Assembly (NCBI RefSeq): GCF_002354895.1
Contig: NZ_CP023439.1
Coordinates: forward strand, 1,488,001-1,552,000
Origin: Thauera sp. K11
GTDB lineage: Bacteria; Pseudomonadota; Gammaproteobacteria; Burkholderiales; Rhodocyclaceae
Direction of reading: 5' to 3'
Length of the DNA: 64,000 nucleotides
Shown piece by piece: positions 47,023 through 55,396 of the stretch. The notes below the pieces were generated by a model. The model made no database searches. It was not told the origin of the DNA and was given only the letters and a program-made list of their open reading frames with translations. Made by a program: the position numbers and the translations under genes. The stretch's first letter is position 1; each line of letters begins with the position of its first letter.

Positions 47023-48084
47023 ATGAATTCCCTGCCGCATATCGAACAACTCAGCTTGCTCGCAGATCCCTACGCCGCATCCACTGCCGACGACGAAGTC
47101 CTATTCGGGGCGGCCATGGCGGAGGCCGACAATTGGCACCGTGCCCGCAATCCGGCCTATGCCGCCCTCTGGCAGGGAGAGCAACGCCCCCGGATGCCCG
47201 TCGGGCTCTTCAAGCGCGTTGCGCTGCACACGCCCGTCGAAGGCGATGGAGTTTGGCTGTCCAGCTCGGGCACGGGCCAGCAGGGAGCCGCCTCGCTTTA
47301 TTTCGACACTTCCAGCATGGCGCGCATCGAGCGCGGCATGCGCCAGATCTTCTACCATCAGGGCATGATCAGCGCGCAGCCGGCGCGCTTTCTCCTTCTC
47401 TCGCCCGACCCCCGGCGCAGCCCGCAGCCTGGCTACGCTACCAGCTTCCTGCGTTTCACCGCCTGCGCTCCAAGCAGCGAACTGATCTTCGCCGTCGACG
47501 ACGCCGGACGGTTTCTACCGGATCTGGCATGGGAGACGCTGACACGCTGGGTCGCAGCGCCGATCCCGATCTTCATTTTCGGACTGACCGTGCATTTCGA
47601 ACACTTGGCACTGTCGGCGCCGTCTACGCCGAGAACCTCCAACACTCAAGTGCGGGGACTCACCGGCGGCGGCTGGAAAGGCATGACCCGCCAACTCGAC
47701 CGGCCGGAAATCCTCGCCCGGCTGGCAGGCGTCCTGGGAGGCGGGGCCGCTGTCGACATCCGCGATATTTTCGGCATGACCGAACATCCATTGCACTACA
47801 TCAGTTGCGCGCATGGCCGCTTCCACATTCCACGCTATTCGCGCCTCGAAGTCGTGGCGGCCGATGGCGCCTCCGCACCCGCCGGCGAGACTGGCCTGAT
47901 CCGCTTGCAAAACCCCTTCTTCGCCTCGCTGCCCAGCCATGATCTGTTGAGCGAAGACATGGGGCGTATGGAATCGGGCTGCGCTTGCGGCAGCCTCCGG
48001 CCCTGGCTGGAATTTCTCGGCCGTGCTGGCGACTCCGCGGCGACGTGCGCGTGGCAGGCCGGTGGCGGCGGCAGGGCGACATGA
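47023..48084 (+). CDS. LuxE-like acyl-protein synthetase
   Basis: A 353-residue adenylate-forming enzyme of the LuxE family. Diagnostic segments: WLSSSGTGQQGAAS (ATP loop, about residues 74-87), GLTGGGWKGM and DIRDIFGMTEHPLHY. The C-terminal CACGSLRPWLEFLGR contains cysteines near the place where LuxE holds its acyl group. LuxE activates a fatty acid with ATP and passes the acyl to LuxC for reduction. The family is best known from luminescent bacteria, but no luciferase genes occur here. It overlaps the LuxC-like gene (ATGA). Confidence 0.85.
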   Translation: MNSLPHIEQLSLLADPYAASTADDEVLFGAAMAEADNWHRARNPAYAALWQGEQRPRMPVGLFKRVALHTPVEGDGVWLSSSGTGQQGAASLYFDTSSMARIERGMRQIFYHQGMISAQPARFLLLSPDPRRSPQPGYATSFLRFTACAPSSELIFAVDDAGRFLPDLAWETLTRWVAAPIPIFIFGLTVHFEHLALSAPSTPRTSNTQVRGLTGGGWKGMTRQLDRPEILARLAGVLGGGAAVDIRDIFGMTEHPLHYISCAHGRFHIPRYSRLEVVAADGASAPAGETGLIRLQNPFFASLPSHDLLSEDMGRMESGCACGSLRPWLEFLGRAGDSAATCAWQAGGGGRAT

Positions 48085-49163
48085 GTGCAGCTTTGAAGCG
48101 CAGCCCGGCCGAAGTGGCCCGCGCCCTTCGGAAATGGCTTACCAGCCTGCCGGCAGACTGGCCGCCCGCCGATACCGCCACGACGGCTTTTTGCCGGCAA
48201 AGGCTCGAGCGGCTTGCCGATGAGGCGGTATTGACTGCCAAAGTCGCAGCCGATTTGGGCAGCCGGCCATGGCGACCCTTGGGGCATGTGCTGGCGGTCG
48301 TCAGCGAAAACGATCATCTGGGCGTCGTGGCGGCGTTGATGGCCGCAGCGTTGACCGGCAACCGCCTGACACTCAAGTCCCGGGCCGGCCTGGCGGCACT
48401 GCGAAGCTTGCGGGATGCCCTGGGCTGGGATGAAGCAGCATGTCGCATCGCCGACTGGAGCAGCGAGGGGCAGAACGATGCCGAATTGCTGGCAGGCGTC
48501 GATGGCGTCGTGCTGGCCGGAAGCGAGGCGCTGATTCGACATTACCGCCGAGCTGCCGCTCAGCGCGTGCGGCTGATCGAATACGGCCCGCAGATGAGCG
48601 CGGCCTGCATTGCCGAGTGGCCTGTCTCGACGACAGAACAGGCAGCCTGTATCGATGCCCTGATACGGGACACGACCCTGTTCCTGCAGAACGTCTGCAG
48701 TTCTCCCCAGTTCGTGCTGACCCCCGGTGCGGCGGCAGCGGAAGCCCTGTTTGCGGCATTGGCGGCGCGGCTGGCGGTCATGCCGCCGTTACCGGAGGAA
48801 ATTCGCCTGCAGCAGTCGATCAAGGCGCAGGAGTTGCGGCTCCTGGCACGCTTGGGCGAGCCGGTCGACGTCGCCCTCGATGCCGGTACGGGCTGGGCCG
48901 TTACACGCTCGCCGTCCGATGTGGCGTACTGGATGCCACGAGGTTTCCGTCTGATCGTCGGTGGCTTGGAGAAGCTGCAGGAGCCCTCTTTACCCTTGCA
49001 GACCCTGGGTATCTGGCCATCGCCGGCCGTCGGCCCGGTGGAGGCGGCAGCGCTGCATCGCTGCCGCCTGGGACGCATGCACGAACGTCCTGTGACCGCG
49101 CCCCACGATGGGCATTGGGAATTGGCCCAATGGGTCAGTTTCGTGAGTTGTGACACGCAATGA
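48081..49163 (+). CDS. LuxC-like acyl-CoA/acyl-protein reductase
   Basis: A 360-residue reductase of the LuxC family (aldehyde-dehydrogenase superfamily). The catalytic cysteine is in FLQNVCSSPQF (C206), the same context as LuxC, and the cofactor region lies around RLTLKSRAGLAALRSL and DGVVLAGSEALIRHYR. It should reduce the LuxE-bound acyl group to a fatty aldehyde with NAD(P)H. It is shorter than typical LuxC (about 480), mainly at the N-terminus. It follows the LuxE-like gene with a four-base overlap. Confidence 0.85.
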   Translation: MSAALKRSPAEVARALRKWLTSLPADWPPADTATTAFCRQRLERLADEAVLTAKVAADLGSRPWRPLGHVLAVVSENDHLGVVAALMAAALTGNRLTLKSRAGLAALRSLRDALGWDEAACRIADWSSEGQNDAELLAGVDGVVLAGSEALIRHYRRAAAQRVRLIEYGPQMSAACIAEWPVSTTEQAACIDALIRDTTLFLQNVCSSPQFVLTPGAAAAEALFAALAARLAVMPPLPEEIRLQQSIKAQELRLLARLGEPVDVALDAGTGWAVTRSPSDVAYWMPRGFRLIVGGLEKLQEPSLPLQTLGIWPSPAVGPVEAAALHRCRLGRMHERPVTAPHDGHWELAQWVSFVSCDTQ

Positions 49164-49182
49164 TCACTATGCGGTACGCAGC

Positions 49183-50166
49183 ATGAAGATATTTCTCACT
49201 GGCGCGAATGGCTTCATCGGCCGGCATCTGACGCAGCATCTGGCGGCGGCTGGGCATGAAATCATTACCTTGGTCCGCCCCGGCGTCGCTGTCGATATAC
49301 CGGGGTCGGCGCGGCTGGTTCGCGGCGACCTGGCTGGGGTGGAAAGCTGGCAGGACGAACTCGCAGCCTGCGATGCCCTCATTCACCTTGCAGCACGCTA
49401 TCGCATCGGCAATGTAGACCGGGCCGAGATGGCCGCCTCCAACATCGAAGGCACGCGGCGCGTTCTGCACGCTGCTTGGAGGGGAGGCGTAGGGCGTATC
49501 GTGCACGTCAGCAGTACCGCAGCCTTGGGCGAAACTTTCGGGCGGTTGGGTGACGAATCGCAGCGCCATAATGGCCGCTTCCGTTCTTTTTACGAGCAGA
49601 CCAAGCACGTTGCACACGGCTTGGCCGAGGTGCTCAAGGGAAGAGGCGTTCCGCTCATGATTGCCATTCCCGGCGGAGTATTTGGGTCGGGCGACGGTAG
49701 CGATTTGGCGCAGGCCCTTGGGCAGTTCGTGCAAGGCCGGCTGCCCGCCCAGGTCGCGAGCGGGAGCCGCTTTCAGTTGTGCTCCGTTGAAGCCCTGTGC
49801 GATGGCCTCAGGCGGGTGGTCGAGCAGGGCGTATGTGGGCGGGATTATCTATTGACCGGACAGACGGTCGGGATGGAGCAACTGATCACTCGGGCCGCCC
49901 AGATTTGCCACCTGCCGACACCCCGGACGGTCACCCCCGAGCAGCTACGCTGGCCAGCCCGGCTCTGTGACGCCCTGCGCCCGCTCGGCCTGCGCCTGCC
50001 GCTGTCGAGGGAAACCTTGCGGGTCATGGACGGTAGCACCTACCTATACAGCAGTGCCCGAGCCGAGGCTGAACTGGGCTGGCCATGGCAGCAGGTTTGC
50101 GATGAATTCGACTCCCGCTTCGACGCCTATGTGCGCAGCCTTCGCACCGCCGGAAATCGGGTATGA
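49183..50166 (+). CDS. NAD-dependent epimerase/dehydratase-family (extended SDR) protein
   Basis: A 327-residue Rossmann-fold protein. MKIFLTGANGFIGRHL (glycine motif, residues 7-13) begins the nucleotide site, and the catalytic pair is Y137/K141 (FYEQTKHVAHG) with S110/S111 upstream (HVSSTAALGE). It resembles 3-beta-hydroxysteroid-dehydrogenase or dihydroflavonol-reductase types. Start ATG 49183 is chosen because it gives the canonical N-terminus; a GTG at 49150 would overlap the LuxC-like gene and add 11 residues. It may reduce or oxidise a product of the acyl reductase. The stop overlaps the next start. Confidence 0.85.
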   Translation: MKIFLTGANGFIGRHLTQHLAAAGHEIITLVRPGVAVDIPGSARLVRGDLAGVESWQDELAACDALIHLAARYRIGNVDRAEMAASNIEGTRRVLHAAWRGGVGRIVHVSSTAALGETFGRLGDESQRHNGRFRSFYEQTKHVAHGLAEVLKGRGVPLMIAIPGGVFGSGDGSDLAQALGQFVQGRLPAQVASGSRFQLCSVEALCDGLRRVVEQGVCGRDYLLTGQTVGMEQLITRAAQICHLPTPRTVTPEQLRWPARLCDALRPLGLRLPLSRETLRVMDGSTYLYSSARAEAELGWPWQQVCDEFDSRFDAYVRSLRTAGNRV

Positions 50167-52352
50167 CGGGCGGCATCCTGTTGAAAAGCGGCTATGGAGC
50201 CGCCCGCGTCGATCTTTCCCACCCACAGTTGGCAGTTGTCGATGGTGACAGCCATCTAGCCGTCTACTACGCGCAAGGCTATGCCAGTGCCCGGTTGCGC
50301 CTCTGGCAACTGGATCTCACCCGGCGGCTGGCGAGCGGCCGGCTGGGAGAAGTGTTGGGCCGGACTGCGCTGTCGACGGACCGCTTCCAGCGTAGCCTCG
50401 ATCTCACTGCATTGGCCGAACGGGCGGCTGACGACCCGGATGGCGCCGCCGAACGTGAGCACTTGCAAGCCTACGTGGATGGCATCAACCAGGGTCTGGC
50501 CGAAACCAGGCTGTTGCCGCCGGAATTCCTGGCGCTGGGCTACCGGCCACAGCCCTTCCGCCTGATTGATGCGTATCTGGTTGCGCAGCTCAAATATTTC
50601 ATCAATTCCGCGTGGCAGTTTGAGCTTTATCACACGCTCGTGACTTCCGCCCTCGGAACACGCCGGTCCGCCCGCTTGTTTTCCAGTATCGACGAGGCCG
50701 GCGCGACCTATCCCTCCTTGCCGACAGCATTGACCATCGAGTTTGCAGGCGCGCTCGAGGAACTGCTGCTTTCGGCCAAGGCCGGGCTGGAGCGGCTGGG
50801 GCTGGAGTCACCGGACATCGGCTCGAATGTCTTCGCCGTGCGCGGGCGGCGAACTCGCAGCGGTTTTCCGCTGCTTGCCAACGATCCGCACATGGGGCTT
50901 GTCAATCCCGGCTTCAATCTGATCTTCCACCTGCGCTCGGCCGAGGGGCTCGATGCCTTCGGTTCCAACTTCCCGGGTGCGCCGGGAATCGTCGTCGGTC
51001 GCAACCCGGACATTGCCTGGGGTATGACCGGCGTCATGATGGACAATCAAGACCTTTTCTGGGGCGAGGTCGACCTGCCTCGCCGACGCGTCAAGACGAG
51101 CCAGGGCTGGCAGGCGCTGACACACCGGGAGAGCGACATCGGGTTGCGTGGCGGCAAGAGCCAGCGTCACGATACCTACGGTTTCGCGGGCGGACAATTA
51201 CTGACTGAACGAGGGGGCATCGGACTATTTCTGCGCTGGCCGGCGCTCGACCAGGGATTGGGGTCCGTCAGCCTGCACGCGCTGAATCGCGCCCGCAACT
51301 GGGATGAATTCCGTGTCGCAATGGCCCGGTTACAGAACTCACCGGGCCTTGCCGCCTACGCCGACGGACAGGACAACATCGGTACCCAGATCTACGGCCT
51401 GCTTCCGATCCGGGCCGCCGGGCGTGAAGCGGCGGGCAGTCTCGTCTTGCCGCTCGAAGATGTGCGCTGGGCGTGGCAGGGGTATGTTCCATTCGACGAT
51501 CTGCCCCGGCAATTCAATCCGGCAGAAGATGCGGTGATGTACGCCAACCAATATTCACCCGAATTCGCCGCCTCTCCTTATCTCTCCAACCGTTGGCATC
51601 CGCCGTCACGGGCGCGTCGCATCCGGACTTTGCTGGATGCGACACCTCGCCTTGACGCGGCCGCCTTCAGCGCGATTCAGGATGATCGCGTCGACGTCTG
51701 CGCCGAGGTTTGGCTGCCTCGGTTGTGGGCCGCGCTGGAGGATTCCGACCGCGCCGCTTCGCCCCTGGCCGGCTGGCGCGGGGATACACGGCAGACGGAA
51801 CCGGCACTGCTGTTCGAACGCTGGGTCGAAACCCTGTGTGTCAACCTGTTGGCCAGCGCACTGCCATTGCCGCTGGCGACCCGCTATCTCGACCTGTGGC
51901 CGGCACATCGCTGGAATCTACTGGCGATCCTGTTCGAGCCGGATGCCGACTGGCCTCGGACCGAAACACTGGAGCACCTCATTCGCCAGGCTTTCCGGGC
52001 CGCACAGGCCGCCGATTCAAGCGCTCCGAGCGTCGATTACCGCCACACCTTGCGCCGATATCCTCTGCTGCGTCGGTTGTTGTCTGCGTCCCATCCATTC
52101 GAGGGCGGTTCCCGTGAGACGGTTTCGGCCTTGCGGCGCAATTGCGATTTCCTGACGGCTGGGCAAGGGGGTGAGGGAGGGAGCGCCTATAGTTTCGGCA
52201 CCAGCTTCAAGATGGTCTTCGATCTTGCTCCGGGTGCGGACAACCTCTTTCTCTCCAACATGCCCAACAGCGGGAACCCGTTCGGTTTCTTCTTGAAACG
52301 TCACCTGCACCGCTGGCGCTCAGGACGGCGTTACGTTTTCCGCTTTCCGTAG
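50163..52352 (+). CDS. Penicillin-acylase-family amidohydrolase without signal peptide
   Basis: A 729-residue Ntn-hydrolase. The N-terminal alpha-chain part has HLAVYYAQGYASARLRLWQLDLTRRLASGRLGEV. The predicted autocatalytic nucleophile is S221 in DIGSNVFAVRG, the position of GSN in penicillin acylases, followed by LLANDPHMGL and GAPGIVVGRNPDIAWGMTG. Family members (penicillin G acylase, AHL acylases, PvdQ) are exported precursors; this one starts MTGGILLKSGYGAAR with no signal peptide, suggesting a cytoplasmic form. It should cleave or form an N-acyl amide. It is the last gene of the operon and overlaps the SDR gene by four bases. Confidence 0.85.
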   Translation: MTGGILLKSGYGAARVDLSHPQLAVVDGDSHLAVYYAQGYASARLRLWQLDLTRRLASGRLGEVLGRTALSTDRFQRSLDLTALAERAADDPDGAAEREHLQAYVDGINQGLAETRLLPPEFLALGYRPQPFRLIDAYLVAQLKYFINSAWQFELYHTLVTSALGTRRSARLFSSIDEAGATYPSLPTALTIEFAGALEELLLSAKAGLERLGLESPDIGSNVFAVRGRRTRSGFPLLANDPHMGLVNPGFNLIFHLRSAEGLDAFGSNFPGAPGIVVGRNPDIAWGMTGVMMDNQDLFWGEVDLPRRRVKTSQGWQALTHRESDIGLRGGKSQRHDTYGFAGGQLLTERGGIGLFLRWPALDQGLGSVSLHALNRARNWDEFRVAMARLQNSPGLAAYADGQDNIGTQIYGLLPIRAAGREAAGSLVLPLEDVRWAWQGYVPFDDLPRQFNPAEDAVMYANQYSPEFAASPYLSNRWHPPSRARRIRTLLDATPRLDAAAFSAIQDDRVDVCAEVWLPRLWAALEDSDRAASPLAGWRGDTRQTEPALLFERWVETLCVNLLASALPLPLATRYLDLWPAHRWNLLAILFEPDADWPRTETLEHLIRQAFRAAQAADSSAPSVDYRHTLRRYPLLRRLLSASHPFEGGSRETVSALRRNCDFLTAGQGGEGGSAYSFGTSFKMVFDLAPGADNLFLSNMPNSGNPFGFFLKRHLHRWRSGRRYVFRFP

Positions 52353-52466
52353 CTGCTTGCTCTATGCCGGCGGCCGTACTCGCGCTCGGTGCGGTGTGGT
52401 GGCCGCCGGCGCTGCAGGGGATGCGCGCGATCCACCGCTGGCGGGCGGCGCGTCGTGCCGGTGCCC

Positions 52467-52480
52467 TTGACCGGCATCAT
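52467..52480. promoter_or_regulatory. Dnr/FNR-like box ahead of nirJ
   Basis: TTGACCGGCATCAT fits TTGAT-N4-ATCAA at eight of ten fixed bases. It is centred about 57 bases before the nirJ start, in the spacer behind the inserted operon. It would let nirJ-nirN-nnrS be induced on their own under denitrifying conditions. Confidence 0.5.
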
Positions 52481-52530
52481 TTTCTTGCCTGATGCGCTCG
52501 GTTGTAATCGGCGCATACAGGAGAAGCCCC

Positions 52531-53739
52531 ATGTTCCGCATCTCGCACTTCATCCGCGAACTCGACCATCCCACGCCCGCCGGACCGCGCCGCAATCCGC
52601 CCGGCCCGGTGGTGATCTGGAACCTGATCCGGCGCTGCAACCTGACCTGCGAGCACTGCTACTCGATCTCGGCGGACAAGGATTTCCCCGGCGAGCTGGA
52701 TACCGCCGAGGTGTTCAAGGTGATGGACGACCTTAAGGCCGCCCGCGTGCCGGTGCTGATCCTGTCCGGCGGCGAGCCGCTGCTGCGGCCGGACATCTTC
52801 GACATCGCCCGCCGCGCGAAGGGCATGGGCTTCTACGTGGCGCTGTCGTCCAACGGCACGCTGATCGACGAGGGCAACATCGACGCGATCGACGGCATCG
52901 GCTTCGACTACGTCGGCGTCAGCCTGGACGGCATCGGCGCCACCCACGACCATTTCCGCCGCAAGCAGGGCGCGTTCGACGCCTCGCTGGCCGGCATCCG
53001 GCTGTGCCTGGCGCGCGGCATCAAGGTGGGCGTGCGCTATACGATGACCGAGGGCAATGCCCACGATCTGCGGGGCCTGCTGAAGCTGGTGGAGGACGAA
53101 GGCATCGACAAGTTCTACTTCTCGCACCTGAACTATGCCGGGCGCGGCAACAAGCACCGCGCCGGCGATGCGCGCCACCGCACCACGCGCGAGGCGATGG
53201 AACTGCTGTTCGAGACCTGCCTGGACCTGCACCGGCGCGGCATCGACAAGGATTTCGTCACCGGCAACAACGACGCCGACGGCGTGTTCCTGCTGCACTG
53301 GGTGCGCCGGCGCTTTCCCGACCGCGTGGCGCACGTCGAGGCCAAGCTGCGGCAGTGGGGCGGCAACGCCAGCGGGGTGAACGTGGCCAACATCGACAAC
53401 CTCGGCGTGGTGCATCCCGACACGATGTGGTGGCACGTGCCGCTGGGCAACGTGCGCCAGCGCGCCTTCGGCGAGATCTGGAACGATCTCTCCGACCCGC
53501 TGCTCGCCGGGCTGAAGCAGCATCCGCGCCGGCTGGAGGGGCGCTGCGGCGCCTGCCGCCACATCGACATCTGCAACGGCAGCTCGAGGGTGCGCGCCGG
53601 CCAGGTCACGGGCAATCCGTGGGCGGAAGACCCGGCCTGTTACCTGAGCGACGACGAGATCGGCGTCACCCCGGCCGACTACGGCCGCGAGCGGGTGGTG
53701 ACGACGCCCTGGGTCCGGCTGCAGAAGGTGGACGCATGA
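52531..53739 (+). CDS. nirJ: NirJ, heme d1 biosynthesis radical SAM protein
   Basis: A 402-residue radical SAM enzyme that replaces two propionate side chains by oxo groups during heme d1 synthesis. The cluster motif CNLTCEHC (C36, C40, C43) comes first, then LILSGGEPLLRPDIF, VSLDGIGATHDHFR and a C-terminal SPASM-like segment CGACRHIDICNG. The GNKHRAGDARHRTTREAM stretch is typical of NirJ. The start has CAGGAG upstream. It overlaps nirN by four bases. In other nir operons it follows nirH directly; here 8.3 kb of foreign-looking DNA intervenes. Confidence 0.94.
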   Translation: MFRISHFIRELDHPTPAGPRRNPPGPVVIWNLIRRCNLTCEHCYSISADKDFPGELDTAEVFKVMDDLKAARVPVLILSGGEPLLRPDIFDIARRAKGMGFYVALSSNGTLIDEGNIDAIDGIGFDYVGVSLDGIGATHDHFRRKQGAFDASLAGIRLCLARGIKVGVRYTMTEGNAHDLRGLLKLVEDEGIDKFYFSHLNYAGRGNKHRAGDARHRTTREAMELLFETCLDLHRRGIDKDFVTGNNDADGVFLLHWVRRRFPDRVAHVEAKLRQWGGNASGVNVANIDNLGVVHPDTMWWHVPLGNVRQRAFGEIWNDLSDPLLAGLKQHPRRLEGRCGACRHIDICNGSSRVRAGQVTGNPWAEDPACYLSDDEIGVTPADYGRERVVTTPWVRLQKVDA

Positions 53740-55328
53740 AGCCCTTCGTCCGTGTGATCGTGCTGTGGGTGCTGGCGATGGTCGCGATCTTCGCCGTGCA
53801 GGCGTTCGCCGCCGAGGGCGGCGCGCGCGCCGATGCGGCGGCGCTCTACCTGCAGCACTGCGCGAGCTGCCATTCCCCCGACCGGCTCGGCGGCATGGGG
53901 CCGGCGCTGCTGCCGGACAACCTGGCGCGGCTGCGCAAGGCCGAGGCCGTGCAGGTGATCGGGGGCGGGCGCGCGGCGACGCAGATGCCGGCCTTCGGCG
54001 GGCAGCTTTCCAGGGACGAGATCGCGGCGCTCGCCGAACTGATCTACACGCCGGTGGTGCCCGCGCCGGCATGGACCGAGGCGGACATCCGCGCCTCGCG
54101 CATCCAGCACGTAGACCCGAAGACGCTGGGCGACAAGCCGGTGTTCGCCGCCGATCCGCTCAATCTCTTCCTGGTGGTGGAGGCGGGCGACCACCACGTC
54201 AGCGTGCTCGACGGCGACCGGCTGGAGCCCATCTTCCGCTTCCAGTCGCGCTACGCGCTGCACGGCGGGCCGAAGTTCGCCGGCGGCGGGCGCTACGTGT
54301 TCTTCGGTTCGCGCGACGGCTGGGTCACCAAGTTCGACATGTGGAACCTGAAGGTGGTGGCCGAGATCCGCGCCGGCATCAACACCCGCAACGTCGCCGT
54401 GTCGCCCGACGGCAAGCACGTGGCGGTGGCGAACTACCTGCCGAACACGCTGGTGCTGCTCGACGGCGACCTCAACCTGGTGAAGTCGATCGAGGCGCTC
54501 GACCGCGACGGCAAGCGCAGTTCGCGCGTGTCCGCGGTGTACGACGCCACGCCGCGCCAGTCCTTCATCGCCGCGCTGAAGGACGTGCCCGAGGTGTGGG
54601 AGATCAGCTACACGAAGGCGGTCGAGGACATTCCCGTCGGCTTCGTCCACGACTTCAAGCAGCGCGAGGGCAGCTTCATCCCCGGCTACCTGAACCCGCG
54701 CCGCACGGTCCTCGACGAGGTGCTGGACGACTTCTTCTTCACCCCGGACTATTCCGAACTGATGGGCGCCTCGCGCGAGGGCGTGGGCCAGGTGGTGAAC
54801 CTGGACGTGCGCAAGAAGGTGGCGAACCTGCCGCTGGACGGCATGCCGCACCTGGGTTCGGGCATCACCTGGGACTGGACCGGGCCGGACGGCAAGCCGC
54901 GCACGGTGATGGCGAGCACCAACCTGAAGTCGGGCGAAGTCACCGTGATCGACATGGCGAGCTGGGAGGTGATCCGGCGCATCCCGACGCGCGGCCCGGG
55001 CTTCTTCCTGCGCAGCCACTCCAACAGCGCCTACGCCTTCGTCGATTCGATGATGAGCAAGGACGCCAAGCACATCCTGCAGGTCATCGACAAGCGCACG
55101 CTGGAAGTGGTGAAGGAGATCGCCGGCGAGCCGGGCAAGACGCTCGCCCACATCGAATTCACCCGCGACGGCCGCTACGCGCTCGCCAGCCTGTGGGAGA
55201 ACGACGGCGCGGTCATCGTCTACGACGCGCAGAGCCTGAAGGAGGTCAAGCGCCTGCCGATGAGCAAGCCCGTCGGCAAGTACAACGTGTGGAACAAGAT
55301 CAGCCGCGACGAAGGCACCAGCCACTGA
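53736..55328 (+). CDS. nirN: NirN, dihydro-heme d1 dehydrogenase
   Basis: A 530-residue periplasmic cytochrome related to NirS, which introduces the last double bond of heme d1. The signal peptide ends QAFAAEGG. The heme c motif is CASCH (42-46). The d1-type propeller carries SRYALHGGPKFAGGGRYVFFGSRDGW and HLGSGITWDWTGPDGKPRTVMAS. It follows nirJ with translational overlap. The difference from NirS is clear: the [10 protein letters not shown] catalytic segment of nitrite reductase is missing. Confidence 0.94.
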   Translation: MKPFVRVIVLWVLAMVAIFAVQAFAAEGGARADAAALYLQHCASCHSPDRLGGMGPALLPDNLARLRKAEAVQVIGGGRAATQMPAFGGQLSRDEIAALAELIYTPVVPAPAWTEADIRASRIQHVDPKTLGDKPVFAADPLNLFLVVEAGDHHVSVLDGDRLEPIFRFQSRYALHGGPKFAGGGRYVFFGSRDGWVTKFDMWNLKVVAEIRAGINTRNVAVSPDGKHVAVANYLPNTLVLLDGDLNLVKSIEALDRDGKRSSRVSAVYDATPRQSFIAALKDVPEVWEISYTKAVEDIPVGFVHDFKQREGSFIPGYLNPRRTVLDEVLDDFFFTPDYSELMGASREGVGQVVNLDVRKKVANLPLDGMPHLGSGITWDWTGPDGKPRTVMASTNLKSGEVTVIDMASWEVIRRIPTRGPGFFLRSHSNSAYAFVDSMMSKDAKHILQVIDKRTLEVVKEIAGEPGKTLAHIEFTRDGRYALASLWENDGAVIVYDAQSLKEVKRLPMSKPVGKYNVWNKISRDEGTSH

Positions 55329-55396
55329 ACGACAATGACACAGGCGGCCCGCCCGCCGGCGCGGCCGCCGTACCGATAGAGAGAGCCCGACACGCC

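Noticed and set aside
47023..49163. A bacterial bioluminescence (lux) operon
   Set aside because: Only LuxE-like and LuxC-like genes are present; no luxA, luxB or luxD gene is in the window, and the neighbours belong to other enzyme families.
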